DNA of 32,864 nucleotides from Prado023 sp039812125 (GCA_039812125.1 JBDHZV010000023.1:1-32864); one strand, 5' to 3'. Counted from the stretch's first letter, positions 17,080 to 26,705 are shown. The notes: generated from the sequence alone by a model not told the origin. Numbers and translations are program-made.

Positions 17080-18486
17080 ATGAACCAGCCCTCACCGGGC
17101 TTCGCCGACCTCGGCGTCCCCGCTGCCCTGTGCTCCGATCTCGCCGCGCGCGGGATCACCGCGCCCTTCCCCATCCAGACGGCCACGCTGCCCGACGCGC
17201 TCTCCGGGCGCGACATCCTCGGCCGGGGCCGGACCGGCAGCGGCAAGACGCTGGCGTTCGCGCTCCCCATGGTGGTGGCCCTCTCCCGCGGGCGCGCCGC
17301 CCGTCCCGGTGCCCCGCGCGGGCTCATCCTGGTGCCCACCCGCGAGCTGGCCAGCCAGGTGCACGCCACGGTGGCCCCGCTGGCCGGGGCCGTCGGGCTG
17401 CGCACGGCCACGATCTTCGGCGGCGTCGGGCAGGGCCCCCAGGTGGGGGCGCTGTCGCGGGGCGTCGACATCGTCGTGGCCACCCCCGGCCGTCTCGAGG
17501 ACCTCATCGGACAGGGCCACGCCTCGCTGGCCCGGGTCGAGATGACCGTGCTGGACGAGGCCGACCACATGGCTGACCTGGGCTTCCTGCCCGCGGTCCG
17601 CCGCCTGCTGGACCGCACCCCGGCCGGCACGCACCGCCTGCTGTTCTCCGCCACCCTGGACGGCGCGGTGGACACCCTGGTCCGGGGCTACCTCACCGAC
17701 CCGGTCGTGCACAGCGTCGACGACGCGTCCTCGCCGGTGCCGGCCATGGACCACCACGTCCTGGACGTGGCCACCACCGACAAGGCCCAGGTGGTCACCG
17801 AGCTGGTGTCCGGACGCGGCCGGGTCCTGGCGTTCACGCGCACCAAGCGCGGGGCCCGCACCCTGGCGCGCCGGCTGACCGCGCAGGGGGTGCCCGCCGT
17901 CGACCTGCACGGCAACCTGTCGCAGGGCGCCCGGGAGCGCAACCTCGCGGCGTTCACCGAGGGATCGGTGAACGTGCTGGTCGCCACGGACATCGCCGCC
18001 CGCGGGATCCACGTCGACGGCGTGGCCCTGGTCGTGCACGTCGACCCACCGGTCGAGCACAAGGCGTACCTGCACCGGTCCGGGCGGACGGCGCGCGCCG
18101 GTGCCTCCGGCCGGGTCGTCACCGTCAGCACCCCGGATCAGCGCTCCGACGTGCGCACCCTGATGCGCCAGGCCCGGATCACCCCGACGACGACCGCAGT
18201 CACGCCCGGGCACCAGGCGATCCGCACGCTGACCGGTCCGTGGGCCCCACGGGTGGCCCCGGCGGAGCCTGCCGCTGCAGCCGCACCGGCCGCCCCCGCA
18301 CCCACACGCCAGGGTCGCTCCCGGCGTCGCCCGGCTGGCGCCGGACGGCCCGCGACGGCGGCAGCCGCGGCGTCGTCATCCCCGTCGCCCTCCCCAGCGC
18401 CCGGGACCGGTCATGCCGCCCCGGCGCGGTCCGACGCGATGACGGCTGCGGCGTTCTCCGCCTCGCGCAGCCGGCGCACCCGCTGA
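17080..18486 (+). CDS. DEAD/DEAH-box ATP-dependent RNA helicase
   Basis: 468 residues. It unwinds RNA duplexes with ATP, and likely roles are ribosome assembly, RNA decay or cold adaptation. The motifs appear in order: Q motif (PFPIQTATLP), motif I (RTGSGKT, about 51-57), Ia (PTRELASQ), II (DEAD, 159-162), III (SAT), then in the second RecA-like domain VLVATDIAARGIHVDG and YLHRSGRTARAG. The last 80 residues are Ala/Pro/Ser/Arg-rich (SRRRPAGAGRPATAA) and probably a disordered RNA-binding tail. The ATG has AAGGA about 7 bases upstream. The gene is preceded by a structured leader and converges on era with a 5-base gap. Confidence 0.95.
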   Translation: MNQPSPGFADLGVPAALCSDLAARGITAPFPIQTATLPDALSGRDILGRGRTGSGKTLAFALPMVVALSRGRAARPGAPRGLILVPTRELASQVHATVAPLAGAVGLRTATIFGGVGQGPQVGALSRGVDIVVATPGRLEDLIGQGHASLARVEMTVLDEADHMADLGFLPAVRRLLDRTPAGTHRLLFSATLDGAVDTLVRGYLTDPVVHSVDDASSPVPAMDHHVLDVATTDKAQVVTELVSGRGRVLAFTRTKRGARTLARRLTAQGVPAVDLHGNLSQGARERNLAAFTEGSVNVLVATDIAARGIHVDGVALVVHVDPPVEHKAYLHRSGRTARAGASGRVVTVSTPDQRSDVRTLMRQARITPTTTAVTPGHQAIRTLTGPWAPRVAPAEPAAAAAPAAPAPTRQGRSRRRPAGAGRPATAAAAASSSPSPSPAPGTGHAAPARSDAMTAAAFSASRSRRTR

Positions 18487-18491
18487 CCCGG

Positions 18492-19417
18492 TCAGAACCC
18501 GAGCCGACGCAGCTGCTTGGGGTCGCGCTGCCACTCGCGCGCGACCTTGACGTGCAGGTCCAGGAAGACCGGCGTGCCCAGCATCGCCTCGATGGCCGCC
18601 CGGGAGCGGGTGCCCACGTCGCGCAGCCGAGCCCCCTTGGCCCCGATGACGATGGCCTTCTGGGACGGCCGCTCCACGAACAGGTTCGCGTGGATGTCCA
18701 GCAGCGGCCGGTCCGCCGGGCGGCCCTCCCGAAGCCCCATCTCCTCGACCACCACCGCGATCGAGTGCGGCAGCTCGTCGGAGACCCCCTCCAGGGCGGC
18801 CTCCCGGATGAGCTCGCCGACCAGGACCAGCTCGGGCTCGTCGGTGGACTCCCCGTCCGGGTACAGCGCCGGGCCCTCGGGCAGTGCCGCCACCATCTCC
18901 GTGACGACGTCGTCGAGCTGGGCGCCGGACACCGCGCACACCGGGACCACCGCGGACCACTCCAGCGTGACCGCCCGGCCGAGCTCGGCGACAGCGGCCA
19001 GCTGGGCTGCCAGCCGCTCCCGGCCGACCCGGTCGGTGCGGGTCACCAGCGCCAGCACGGGCACCTTCCTGCCGCCGCGGGTGGCACCGGCCAGCCGGTG
19101 GGCGATCCGCCGGTCCCCCGGGCCGATGTCCTCGTCGGCGGGGATGCACACCGCGATCGCGTCGACCTCGGCCCACTGCTGCTCGACCATCGCGTTGAGG
19201 CGCTCGCCCAGGGTGGTTCGGGGACGGTGGATGCCCGGGGTGTCGACCAGGACGACCTGGGCCTCCGGGCGGGTGACGATGCCGCGGATGACCCGCCGGG
19301 TGGTCTGCGGCTTGCTCGAGGTGATCGCCACCTTCTGGCCGACCAGGGCGTTGGTCAGCGTGGACTTGCCCACGTTGGGCCGGCCGACGATCGCGACGAA
19401 CCCGCTGCGGTGCCCGG

Positions 19418-19421
<4 letters not shown>
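18492..19421 (-). CDS. era: GTPase Era
   Basis: 309 residues. Era binds the 3' end of 16S rRNA and helps mature the 30S subunit. The GTPase domain shows G1 GRPNVGKST (13-21), the switch-region SSKPQTTRR, and G3 DTPG (60-63). The G4 position reads TRTD (127-130) where the canonical motif is NKxD. The C-terminal KH domain has VIGAKGARLRDVGTRSR, and the protein ends KQLRRLGF as expected. Its ATG overlaps the stop of the CBS-domain gene by 4 bases (ATGA), so translation is probably coupled. It is the last gene of the leftward run. Cytoplasmic. Confidence 0.96.
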
Positions 19422-20793
<1,372 letters not shown>

Positions 20794-20797
<4 letters not shown>

Positions 20798-21249
20798 CGC
20801 CGGGACCTCCACGCCGCCAGCAGCTCGTCCTGCAGCCCGAACATCACCGCGTGCTCCTCGGGGTGGGCGTGGTCATGACCCAGCAGGTGCAGGATGCCGT
20901 GGGTGAGCAGCAGCTCGAGCTCGGCGGTGAGCCCGTGACCGGCCGCCCGCCCCTGCTCCGCGGCGACCTGCGGGCAGAGCACGACGTCACCCAGCACGCC
21001 CGGCCCGGCCGGCTCGCCGGGCCCGGGCACCCGCAGCTCGTCCATCGGGAAGCTCATCACGTCGGTCGGCCCGGGCAGGTCCAGCCAGCGCTCGTGCAGC
21101 TGCGCGATCTCGTCGGGGTCCACCAGGGAGATCGCCAGCTCCACGTCCGGGTGCAGCCCCAGCCGGTCCAGGACGAAGCACGCCTGGTCCACCAGCGCGG
21201 GTTCGGCGACGGGGACCGCGCTGCGGTTGTCCACTTCGACGACGGCCAT
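20794..21249 (-). CDS. ybeY: rRNA maturation endoribonuclease YbeY
   Basis: 151 residues. YbeY is a zinc endoribonuclease needed for 16S rRNA 3'-end maturation and ribosome quality control. The zinc motif is complete in THGILHLLGHDHAHPEEHAVM, with His117, His121 and His127. TDVMSFPMDE is the other family signature. The ATG overlaps the phoH stop as TGATG, so it is translationally coupled. It is followed by the CBS-domain gene with an ATGA overlap. Grouping ybeY with era joins two 16S maturation factors in one transcript. Confidence 0.97.
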
Positions 21250-22262
21250 CAGCGTCGCCGGCCGGGCTGGTCGTGGCGCTTCTGGGTCTCGTCGAACCGG
21301 CCGTAGGCCTGCACGATGTCGGTCACCAGGCTGTGCCGGACGACGTCGTGGGCGGTGAGGTGGCAGAAGGACACGTCGCGCACGTCGGCGAGGATGCGCT
21401 GGACCACCTTGAGCCCGGACTCGGTGCCGCTGGGCAGGTCCACCTGGGTGACGTCGCCGGTCACCACCATGGTCGAGCCGAACCCGAGCCGGGTCAGGAA
21501 CATCTTCATCTGGTCCGGGGAGGTGTTCTGGGCCTCGTCCAGGATGATGAAGGCGTCGTTGAGGGTGCGCCCGCGCATGTACGCCAGGGGGGCCACCTCG
21601 ATGGTGCCGGACGTGAGCAGCCGTGGGATCGAGTCAGGGTCGAGCATGTCCCGCAGCGCGTCGTACAGGGGCCGCAGGTAGGGGTCGATCTTCTCCGACA
21701 GCGTGCCCGGCAGGTAGCCGAGGCGTTCGCCGGCCTCGACCGCCGGACGGGTCAGGATGATCCGGTTGACCCGCTTGGCCTGCAGCGCCTGCACCGCCTT
21801 GGCCACGGCCAGGTAGGTCTTGCCGGTGCCTGCCGGTCCGATGCCGAAGACGATGGTGTGCGTGTCGATCGCGTCGACGTAGCGCTTCTGGTTCAGGGTC
21901 TTGGGTCGGATGGTCCGCCCGCGGTTGGACAGGATGTTGGCGGTGAGCACCTCGGCCGGACGCTCGGAGGCCTCGGCGCGCAGGATCGCCAGGGCGCGGC
22001 GCACGGCATCCGGGCTCATGCCCTGGCCGGTGCGCACGATCGAGACGACCTCGTCGAGCAGCTGCTCGGCCAGGTGCAGGTCCGCCGGGCTGCCCGTGAG
22101 GCTGATCTGGTTGCCCCGGACATGGATGTCGACGTCGGGGAACTCGGCCTCGAGGGCGCGCAGGACCTCGTCGCCGACGCCGACGACGCTGACCATGTCC
22201 AGGCTGGCAGGAACGATGACGGTGTGCTGGATGCGCTCGGAGCGCAGGGAATGCTCAGTCAT
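21249..22262 (-). CDS. phoH: PhoH-like ATPase
   Basis: 337 residues. It is a cytoplasmic RecA-like P-loop ATPase of the PhoH/YbeZ family, associated with RNA metabolism through its neighbour YbeY. It has an N-terminal KH-like segment (VDIHVRGNQISLTGSPADLHLAEQLL), Walker A GPAGTGKTYLAVA (about 142-149) and Walker B FIILDEAQNTS. The ATG at 22262 gives the family N-terminus. An upstream TTG would add four residues. A TACCCT hexamer lies just upstream and would give a leader of about 5 bases. Transcription may therefore start here as well as further upstream. Confidence 0.95.
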   Translation of the reverse strand: MTEHSLRSERIQHTVIVPASLDMVSVVGVGDEVLRALEAEFPDVDIHVRGNQISLTGSPADLHLAEQLLDEVVSIVRTGQGMSPDAVRRALAILRAEASERPAEVLTANILSNRGRTIRPKTLNQKRYVDAIDTHTIVFGIGPAGTGKTYLAVAKAVQALQAKRVNRIILTRPAVEAGERLGYLPGTLSEKIDPYLRPLYDALRDMLDPDSIPRLLTSGTIEVAPLAYMRGRTLNDAFIILDEAQNTSPDQMKMFLTRLGFGSTMVVTGDVTQVDLPSGTESGLKVVQRILADVRDVSFCHLTAHDVVRHSLVTDIVQAYGRFDETQKRHDQPGRRR

Positions 22263-22273
22263 GACTGCCCACA

Positions 22274-22279
22274 AGGGTA
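22274..22279 (-). promoter_or_regulatory. probable internal -10 hexamer before phoH
   Basis: TACCCT on the minus strand, predicted start near 22267, 5 bases before the ATG. It may drive phoH-ybeY-CBS-era. Confidence 0.45.
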
Positions 22280-22310
22280 CGCAGGCGCGGCGGTTCGCAC
22301 CTGACCGCCG

Positions 22311-22661
22311 TCAGCCGGGGGGCCACGAGTGCGGCCTGCCGCCGAGCAGGTGGGCGTGCAGGTGGTCGACGGTCTGCCCGCCGAACCGGCCGGTGTTGAT
22401 GACGACGCGGTAGCCCGAGCCCAGTCCCTCCGACCGGGCCAGGCGGGCGCACTGCTCCACGACGGCCCCGGCCAGGGTGGGGTCCACGTCGAGGGCCTGG
22501 TCGAGGGAGGCCACGTGGGTGGTCGGCACGACCAGGATGTGCGTCGGGGACGCCGGGGAGATGTCGCGGAACGCCACGGTGCGCTCGGTGCGCGCGACGA
22601 TCGTGGCCGGGATCTCCCCCGCGACGATCCGGCAGAACAGGCAGTCGCTCATGCCGGCCAT
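22311..22661 (-). CDS. HIT-family nucleotide-binding protein
   Basis: 116 residues. HIT proteins hydrolyse or transfer nucleotidyl groups on purine nucleotide conjugates, and the natural substrate is unknown. The N-terminus DCLFCRIVAGEIPA and the histidine triad HLHAHLLGG are intact. The protein ends in the typical HSWPPG. Two starts are possible. The ATG at 22661 has GATGGT 6 bases upstream, which fits the leaderless spacing. The ATG at 22652 has AGGA about 9 bases upstream. I list the longer one. It lies between rsmE and phoH on the same strand, after a hairpin that probably ends the hrcA transcript. Confidence 0.92.
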   Translation of the reverse strand: MAGMSDCLFCRIVAGEIPATIVARTERTVAFRDISPASPTHILVVPTTHVASLDQALDVDPTLAGAVVEQCARLARSEGLGSGYRVVINTGRFGGQTVDHLHAHLLGGRPHSWPPG

Positions 22662-22710
22662 CCTGCCACCATCCGCACCCGCACCGATCCGATCAGCCCG
22701 CAGCAGCGGC

Positions 22711-22738
22711 GTCGGCCACGACCACGCAGGTGGCCGAC
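22711..22738. terminator. hairpin between rsmE and the HIT gene
   Basis: GTCGGCCAC (22711-22719) pairs perfectly with GTGGCCGAC (22730-22738) around a 10-base loop, about 30 bases after the rsmE stop. It probably terminates or attenuates the hrcA-dnaJ-rsmE transcript. Confidence 0.6.
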
Positions 22739-22766
22739 ACTGCGACGGCCGGTCACGGCGATGGCG

Positions 22767-23516
22767 CTACGCCCAGCGCTGCGTCGCGGACAGCACGACA
22801 GCGGCCGCCACTGTGCCGGCGGTGGAGGCCCGCATCACCGTCGGGCCCATGAGGCCGAGCACCGCGCCGGCCGCCGTGAACGCCTCGATCTCCTCGGGCG
22901 CGACCCCGCCCTCCGGGCCGACGATGAGCACGACGTCGCCCTCCCGGGGCCAGCTCACCTCACGCAGCGGCGTCGTGCTCTCCTCGTGCAGGACGACCGC
23001 CCGGGAGGCCGCACGCACCAGCGCGACCACGTCGGCCGTACCGGCAAGCCCCCGAACCTCCGGGAACCACGCCCGACGGGACTGCTTGCCCGCCGCGTGT
23101 GCCGCGCCGGCCCACTTCGACCGACCCCGTTCGGCCCGCTCGCCCGCCCAGCGCACGACGCAGCGCTGCGCCGCCCACGGGACCACGACGTCGACCCCGA
23201 CCTCGGTCAGGGTCTCCACGGCCGCCTCGCCCCGGTCGCCCTTGGGCAGGGCCTGGACGACCACGATCCGCGGTTGCGGGGCAGGCACGTGCTCGACGGC
23301 GTCGACGTGCATCCCCATGGCGTCGCGACCGGTGACGGAGGTCACGGTGGCGTGCAGCAACGTGCCACGGGTGTCGGACAGGTCGACGTGCTCGCCGACC
23401 TGGGTCCGCATGGCGGCCACGGCGTGCCGGCCCTCGGGCCCACCCAGCTCCAGGGTGTCGCCCACCCGGGCCCGCGCGGCCCGCTGCGCGTCGACGACGA
23501 ACAGGGAGGCCGTCAT
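22767..23516 (-). CDS. rsmE: 16S rRNA (uracil-1498-N3)-methyltransferase
   Basis: 249 residues. RsmE methylates U1498 of 16S rRNA using S-adenosylmethionine. It has an N-terminal PUA-like domain (about 1-75) and a C-terminal SPOUT knot. The knot shows VVQALPKGDRGEAAVETLTEVG, the motif LIVGPEGGVAPEEIEAF and the closing GPTVMRASTAGTVAAAVVL. Its ATG overlaps the dnaJ stop by 4 bases (ATGA), which couples it to the heat-shock operon. The dnaJ-rsmE pairing is common in bacteria. Confidence 0.96.
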   Translation of the reverse strand: MTASLFVVDAQRAARARVGDTLELGGPEGRHAVAAMRTQVGEHVDLSDTRGTLLHATVTSVTGRDAMGMHVDAVEHVPAPQPRIVVVQALPKGDRGEAAVETLTEVGVDVVVPWAAQRCVVRWAGERAERGRSKWAGAAHAAGKQSRRAWFPEVRGLAGTADVVALVRAASRAVVLHEESTTPLREVSWPREGDVVLIVGPEGGVAPEEIEAFTAAGAVLGLMGPTVMRASTAGTVAAAVVLSATQRWA

Positions 23517-24652
23517 CGCCCGGAGAACGCGTCCTTGATCCGCGAGAACAGGCCCTGCTGCTCGGGGCGCTCGAAGGCGCTCTCGAACCGGTCCTCGCCC
23601 CGCAGCCGGGACAGCTCGCGCAGCAGCTCCTCCTGATGGGGATCCAGCTTGGTCGGGACCTGCACGTCGACATGCACGTGCAGGTCGCCGCGGCCTGAGG
23701 CCCGCAGGTGCGGCACGCCCCGGGCCTTGAGCGTGACGACATGCCCGGGCTGGGTCCCCCGGCGGACCTCCACGTCCTCGACGCCGTCCAGCGTCTCCAG
23801 CTTCAGCACGGTGCCCAGCGCGGCCGCCGTCATGGGCAGCGCGACCGAGCAGTGCAGGTCGTCGCCACGACGCTGGAACACGGGGTGGGGCTGGGTGGTG
23901 ACCTCGACGTACAGGTCACCGGCCGGCCCACCTCCGGGACCGACCTCCCCCTCGCCGGACAGCTGGATGCGGGTGCCGTCGTCGATGCCGGCCGGGATCT
24001 TGACCTTCAGCGTGCGGCGGGTGCGCACCCGACCCTCCGCACTGCAGTCGGGGCACGGGTGCGGGATGACCGTGCCGTAGCCCTGGCACTGCGGGCAGGG
24101 GCGCGAGGTCATGACCTGGCCGAGGAACGACCGCTGGACCGACTGGATCTCGCCGCGGCCCCGGCACATCGAGCACTCGGTGGGCTCGTAGCCCGCGGCC
24201 GTGCCCTTCCCGGTGCACGTGGGGCAGACCACGGCGGTGTCGACCTGCAGCTCCTTGACCGCGCCGAACGCTGCCTCGCCGAGATCGATCGTGATCTTGA
24301 TGAGGGCGTCCTGGCCGCGCCGGACCCGCGGCTTGGGCCCGCGGGTCTGGCCGCCCCCGAAGAACGCGTCCATGATGTCGCCGAAGCCGAACCCGGCGCC
24401 GGGCCCGCCCGGGCCGAACGGGCTGCCTCCCCCCGGGCTGCGGGGGTCGGCGCCGAGGTCGTACATCTGGCGCTTCTCCGGGTCGGACAGGACCTCGTAG
24501 GCCGCCGTGACCTCCTTGAACCGCTCCTGGGTCTCGGGGTCCGGGTTGACGTCCGGGTGCAGCTCGCGGGCGAGCTTGCGGTAGGCGCGCTTGATCTCGT
24601 CGGGGGTCGCCTCGCGGGAGACCCCGAGCGTGCCGTAGTAGTCGTTGGCCAC
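23513..24652 (-). CDS. dnaJ: chaperone protein DnaJ (hrcA-linked DnaJ2 type)
   Basis: 379 residues from GTG. It is the DnaK co-chaperone. The J domain carries the HPD motif (32-34). A Gly/Phe-rich linker follows (GGGSPFGPGGPGAGFGFG). Four zinc-binding pairs sit at Cys143/146, Cys160/163, Cys186/189 and Cys200/203. The fourth repeat reads CPDCSAEG, so it lacks the usual Gly of CxxCxGxG but keeps both Cys. The C-terminal peptide-binding domains are complete. The GTG has AGGA about 7 bases upstream, 7 bases after the hrcA stop, so it shares the CIRCE-controlled transcript. Confidence 0.96.
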   Translation of the reverse strand: MANDYYGTLGVSREATPDEIKRAYRKLARELHPDVNPDPETQERFKEVTAAYEVLSDPEKRQMYDLGADPRSPGGGSPFGPGGPGAGFGFGDIMDAFFGGGQTRGPKPRVRRGQDALIKITIDLGEAAFGAVKELQVDTAVVCPTCTGKGTAAGYEPTECSMCRGRGEIQSVQRSFLGQVMTSRPCPQCQGYGTVIPHPCPDCSAEGRVRTRRTLKVKIPAGIDDGTRIQLSGEGEVGPGGGPAGDLYVEVTTQPHPVFQRRGDDLHCSVALPMTAAALGTVLKLETLDGVEDVEVRRGTQPGHVVTLKARGVPHLRASGRGDLHVHVDVQVPTKLDPHQEELLRELSRLRGEDRFESAFERPEQQGLFSRIKDAFSGR

Positions 24653-24659
24653 GATCGTC

Positions 24660-25673
24660 CTATTCGTTGCGGAGCAGGTGCCCGAGGTACCGCGCGACAG
24701 CCCGCACGGAGGCCATGGTGCTGGGGTAGTCCATGTGGGTGGGCCCGACGACCCCGAGGCGCGCCACCGTGCCCCGGCTCGGGCCGTAGCCCGCGCTGAC
24801 CACGGAGGTCGCGCTCATCCCGGCCACCGGGTTCTCGTGCCCGATGGTGACAGTCACCGCGTCGGCCCCCGTCTGCCCGAGCAGGCGCAGCAGGACCATC
24901 TGCTCCTCCAGCGCCTCGAGGACCGGCTGCAGCCCGGCGAATCCGTCGAGGTAGCGGGCCAGGTTGGCGGTGCCGCCCAGGACGATGCGCTCCTCGTGGC
25001 GCTCGACCACGGTCTCCAGCAGCGTGGCGAGCACCACGCCCACGCTGGGGCGCTCGTGCGGTGCGAACCGCTCGGCGAGGTCGGCAATCCCCTCGGCGAC
25101 CGCGGTGAACCGGCGTCCGGCCACCGCCTCGTTGAGCTGGGTGCGCAGCCGCGCCAGCGCCTCCTCCTCGAAGGGGGCGGGGATCTCCACGACCCGCTGC
25201 TCGACCCGGCCGGTGTCGGCGATCAGCACCATCAGCAGCCGGTGCCCGGTGAGCGGGACCAGCTCCACGTGGCGCACCGACGAGGTGCTCAGCGACGGGT
25301 ACTGCACCAGGGCCACCTGGCGGGTCAGCTGGGCCAGCAGCCGGACCGACCGGGTCATGACGTCGTCCAGGTCGACCGCCCCGGCCAGGAAGCTCTCGAT
25401 CGCCCGGCGCTCGGCGGGACTGAGCGGCTTGACCTGCGACAGCCGGTCGACGAAGAGCCGGTAGCCCTTGTCCGTGGGGATCCGCCCGGCGCTGGTGTGC
25501 GGCTGGGCGATGAACCCCTCGTCCTCCAGGACGGCCATGTCGTTGCGGATCGTCGCCGGCGAGACGCCCAGCGAGTGCCGGTCCACCAGGGCCTTGGAGC
25601 CGACCGGTTCGTGGGTGCGCACGTAGTCCTCGACGATGGCGCGCAGCACGGCCAGCTTGCGCTCGTCCAGCAT
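24660..25673 (-). CDS. hrcA: heat-inducible transcription repressor HrcA
   Basis: 337 residues. HrcA represses class I heat-shock genes by binding CIRCE, and its activity depends on GroEL in characterised bacteria. The N-terminal winged helix includes LDERKLAVLRAIVEDYVRTHEPVGSKAL and the recognition helix region GVSPATIRNDMAVLEDEGFI. The rest is the GAF-like/dimerisation region typical of the family. The ATG at 25673 follows GAGGAGG and gives the standard MLDERKL start. A CIRCE element overlaps the predicted transcription start, so the hrcA-dnaJ-rsmE operon is probably autoregulated. Confidence 0.97.
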   Translation of the reverse strand: MLDERKLAVLRAIVEDYVRTHEPVGSKALVDRHSLGVSPATIRNDMAVLEDEGFIAQPHTSAGRIPTDKGYRLFVDRLSQVKPLSPAERRAIESFLAGAVDLDDVMTRSVRLLAQLTRQVALVQYPSLSTSSVRHVELVPLTGHRLLMVLIADTGRVEQRVVEIPAPFEEEALARLRTQLNEAVAGRRFTAVAEGIADLAERFAPHERPSVGVVLATLLETVVERHEERIVLGGTANLARYLDGFAGLQPVLEALEEQMVLLRLLGQTGADAVTVTIGHENPVAGMSATSVVSAGYGPSRGTVARLGVVGPTHMDYPSTMASVRAVARYLGHLLRNE

Positions 25674-25705
25674 CCGCCCTCCTCGGTCCGGCCAGCCCAC
25701 CGCGG

Positions 25706-25732
25706 TTAGCACTCACTGCGCGGGAGTGCCAT
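25706..25732. promoter_or_regulatory. CIRCE operator upstream of hrcA
   Basis: TTAGCACTC (25706-25714), a 9-base spacer, then GAGTGCCAT (25724-25732). The first half matches the CIRCE consensus exactly. The second differs at two positions from GAGTGCTAA. It overlaps the predicted start site of hrcA transcription. Confidence 0.92.
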
Positions 25733-25736
25733 TCTA
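25731..25736 (-). promoter_or_regulatory. -10 hexamer of the hrcA operon
   Basis: TAGAAT on the minus strand predicts a start near 25724, inside CIRCE, with a leader of about 51 bases. This fits repression by HrcA. Confidence 0.65.
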
Positions 25737-25779
25737 CGACGCGGTGCCGCGGCTCGCCGAGACCCGAGCCGAGCCCCGT

Positions 25780-25785
25780 TAGGGT
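25780..25785 (+). promoter_or_regulatory. -10 hexamer of the DUF3097 gene (leaderless type)
   Basis: TAGGGT, then 6 bases (CGTGGG) and the ATG at 25792. Confidence 0.6.
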
Positions 25786-25791
25786 CGTGGG

Positions 25792-26631
25792 ATGCACGAT
25801 CGCTATGGCAGGGATGTGCTGGCCGCGGGGCGCCACCCCCGGGCAGCCGTGGTCCCGGAGGTCCCCGGTGAGCCCGACCTCGTCGTGGAGTGCGCGACGA
25901 CGGGGTGGTGCGGGGCCATCGTCGGGTGGGAGAAGTCGGCGACCGGCTGGGCCGTCGTCCTGGAGGATCGCTCCGGTCGGAGGCGGCTGTTCCCCCCGGA
26001 TCCGGCCGCGTTCCTGCTGGAGGGCCGGCCGGTCACGCTCGTGCGCCCCCAGGCCGCCGCGCGCCGGACGGCACCGGCACGTACCGCCTCCGGGTCGGTG
26101 GCGGTCGCCGCGCACCGGGCCCGCGTGGCCCGCGCCTCCCGGATCTGGGTCGAGGGCCGTCACGACGCGGAGCTGGTGGAGCGGGTGTGGGGCGACGACC
26201 TGCGCGAGCTGGGGATCGTCGTGGAGCCGATCGGGGGCATCGACGACCTGCTCGACCGGGTCGCGGCGTTCCAGCCGGGCCCGCGGCGGCGGCTGGTCGT
26301 GCTGGTCGACCACCTGGTCACCGGGGCCAAGGAGGCCCGCATCGCCGCGCAGGTCCACGACCGCTGGGCACCGCACGTCACGGTGCTGGGGCACCCGTAC
26401 GTGGACGTGTGGCAGGCGGTGCGCCCGCAGGCTGTGGGCATCCCCGCGTGGCCCACGGTCCCCCGGGGCGTCCCGTGGAAGGAGGGCGTGTGCCGCGCGC
26501 TCGGCTGGCCTGTCGACGACGCCGCCGCCTGGCGGCGGATCCTGGCCTCGGTGCACTCCTACACCGACCTCGACCCGGCGCTGCTGGGCCGGGTCGAGGA
26601 GGCGATCGACCTGGTGACCGGCGACGACTGA
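25792..26631 (+). CDS. DUF3097 family protein
   Basis: 279 residues, soluble, no membrane segment. It appears to be the conserved actinobacterial DUF3097 family, whose function is unknown to me. Two parts are visible. An N-terminal beta-rich region of about 85 residues (GAIVGWEKSATGWAVVLEDRSGRRRLFP) is followed by a segment resembling a Toprim fold. That segment has the strand-loop IWVEGRHDAELVERVWG with Glu121 and Asp125, then LVVLVDHLVTGAKE with Asp173. The start is set by a leaderless-type hexamer. It diverges from hrcA and is followed by the DUF4190 gene, which has its own promoter. The location beside hrcA is probably conserved by chance of core synteny. Confidence 0.85.
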   Translation: MHDRYGRDVLAAGRHPRAAVVPEVPGEPDLVVECATTGWCGAIVGWEKSATGWAVVLEDRSGRRRLFPPDPAAFLLEGRPVTLVRPQAAARRTAPARTASGSVAVAAHRARVARASRIWVEGRHDAELVERVWGDDLRELGIVVEPIGGIDDLLDRVAAFQPGPRRRLVVLVDHLVTGAKEARIAAQVHDRWAPHVTVLGHPYVDVWQAVRPQAVGIPAWPTVPRGVPWKEGVCRALGWPVDDAAAWRRILASVHSYTDLDPALLGRVEEAIDLVTGDD

Positions 26632-26666
26632 CGGGCACCCTCCGCTGCCCGCCGTCCGGGGGCCGA

Positions 26667-26672
26667 TACCCT
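26667..26672 (+). promoter_or_regulatory. -10 hexamer of the DUF4190 gene
   Basis: TACCCT predicts a start near 26679 and a 27-base leader. GAGGAG at 26695-26700 is the ribosome binding site, 5 bases before the ATG. Confidence 0.55.
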
Positions 26673-26705
26673 GCCGGTGCCGGCCTCACCGACCGAGGAG
26701 CACCC

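Noticed and set aside
15537..17675. A 712-codon minus-strand frame opposite the AI-2E transporter and the helicase
   Set aside because: It is low-complexity Arg/Gln/His-rich sequence with no domain, and it is the antisense of two clear genes.
18483..18495. The short palindrome CTGACC-C-GGTCAG between helicase and era stops as a terminator
   Set aside because: It is mostly the two stop codons facing each other and has a 1-base loop.
21220..21245. A DnaA-box-like TTGTCCACT near the ybeY start
   Set aside because: It is a single poor match inside coding sequence with no cluster of boxes, so it is not an origin.
24109..26556. An 815-codon frame across dnaJ, hrcA and DUF3097
   Set aside because: It crosses the CIRCE element and the hrcA promoter and runs antisense to DUF3097, so it cannot be a single gene.
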